Below are positions 6,094 to 6,286 of a stretch of 6,286 nucleotides of DNA, one piece after another. How positions within the stretch are numbered: the first letter of the stretch is position 1; each line of letters starts with the position of its first letter. Under the pieces are notes generated by a model that saw only the letters and a program-made list of their open reading frames with translations, ran no database searches and was not told the origin of the DNA. Source of the DNA: UBA8437 sp003445035 (GTDB lineage Bacteria; Planctomycetota; Planctomycetia; Planctomycetales; Planctomycetaceae); the NCBI GenBank assembly GCA_937901285.1, contig CALCHI010000429.1, forward strand, positions 1 to 6,286, in the 5' to 3' direction. A program made the translations under genes and the position numbers.

Positions 6094-6121
6094 ATTCTAT
6101 TGATCACCCCAGACGGGTCAA
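6094..6121 (-). promoter_or_regulatory. Sigma70-type promoter for the three-gene cluster
   Basis: Read on the minus strand, TTGACC (6121-6116) and TAGAAT (6099-6094) are separated by 16 bases. Each box matches five of six consensus positions. It points into the gene starting at 6010. Transcription would begin near 6087, leaving a leader of roughly 80 bases, or about 130 if the inner GTG is used. It is the best promoter match I noticed in the window. No equivalent was found in front of cluster genes 2 or 3, supporting a shared transcript. Confidence 0.6.
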
Positions 6122-6169
6122 GACGTTTTTCCGCGGTCCGTGTCCGGTTCTGGGCCAACTCTCCCCCCC

Positions 6170-6198
6170 TTGCCTCAAGCCCCGGGCGACGCTAGGCT
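6170..6198 (+). promoter_or_regulatory. Probable promoter of the tRNA-Thr gene
   Basis: TTGCCT (6170-6175) and TAGGCT (6193-6198) are separated by 17 bases and lie 12 bases before the mature tRNA 5' end. The -35 matches well and the -10 is weak. The stretch after the -10 is C-rich (ACCCCGC), as often seen at stable-RNA promoters. Its position just ahead of a tRNA is the main support. Confidence 0.45.
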
Positions 6199-6210
6199 AA
6201 CCCCGCTTCA

Positions 6211-6283
6211 GCCGCTGTAGCTCAGTTGGTAGAGCGAGGCATTCGTAATGCCTAGGTCGGGAGTTCGAGTCTCCCCGGCGGCT
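6211..6283 (+). tRNA. tRNA-Thr, anticodon CGT
   Basis: A complete cloverleaf can be drawn. The acceptor stem is GCCGCTG (6211-6217) with CGGCGGC (6276-6282), including one U-G pair. The D arm GCTC/GAGC has loop AGTTGGTA. The anticodon stem AGGCA/TGCCT has loop TTCGTAA. The variable loop is AGGTC, and the T arm GGGAG/CTCCC has loop TTCGAGT. Anticodon CGT reads ACG codons, giving threonine. The discriminator base is T (6283) and no CCA is encoded, so it must be added after transcription. It is transcribed away from the three-gene cluster. Confidence 0.96.
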
Positions 6284-6286
6284 CTC

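Noticed and set aside
6211..6286. tRNA as an integration site for a mobile element
   Set aside because: No integrase gene, no direct repeat of the tRNA 3' end and no transposase is visible in the window, so there is no support for an element here.

Overview
The window looks like a high-GC, Gram-negative-type chromosome. The gene content points to a Planctomycetota bacterium: a TolC-type outer-membrane protein with the family style seen there, a lipid A kinase gene, and a run of short secreted carboxypeptidase-regulatory-like proteins of the kind recurrent in planctomycetes. This placement is inference from protein style, because no rRNA or other strong phylogenetic marker is present.

Layout from left to right. 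Positions 1-2408 (minus) hold a long TolC-family efflux/secretion lipoprotein. Its gene leaves the window at the left edge inside a 15-bp tandem repeat encoding PEPVT units. A gap of about 100 bp with two small inverted repeats follows. Positions 2510-2824 (minus) encode a small Mpo1-like (DUF962/YGL010w-type) membrane protein. Divergent from it, about 2931-4022 (plus) encodes LpxK, tetraacyldisaccharide 4'-kinase of lipid A synthesis. LpxK converges on, and overlaps by 62 bp, the last gene of a three-gene minus-strand cluster (6010 to 3961). All three cluster products share one architecture: signal peptide, one carboxypeptidase-regulatory/transthyretin-like beta-sandwich, and a C-terminal membrane helix. 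Two of the three end in an acidic run followed by the tripeptide ASP. A good sigma70-like promoter (TTGACC-16-TAGAAT) lies upstream of the first gene of the cluster. A tRNA-Thr(CGT) with its own promoter faces the other way at the right edge.

How the parts may work together: TolC, LpxK, the Mpo1-like protein and the three membrane-anchored beta-sandwich proteins all concern the cell envelope. TolC is expected in the outer membrane. LpxK acts at the inner membrane on the lipid A precursor. The Mpo1-like enzyme may handle hydroxylated fatty acids. The three paralogues are predicted to sit in the inner membrane with their domain in the periplasm. No direct functional link between these groups is proven by the sequence. 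The paralogue cluster is the part that resembles an undescribed system.
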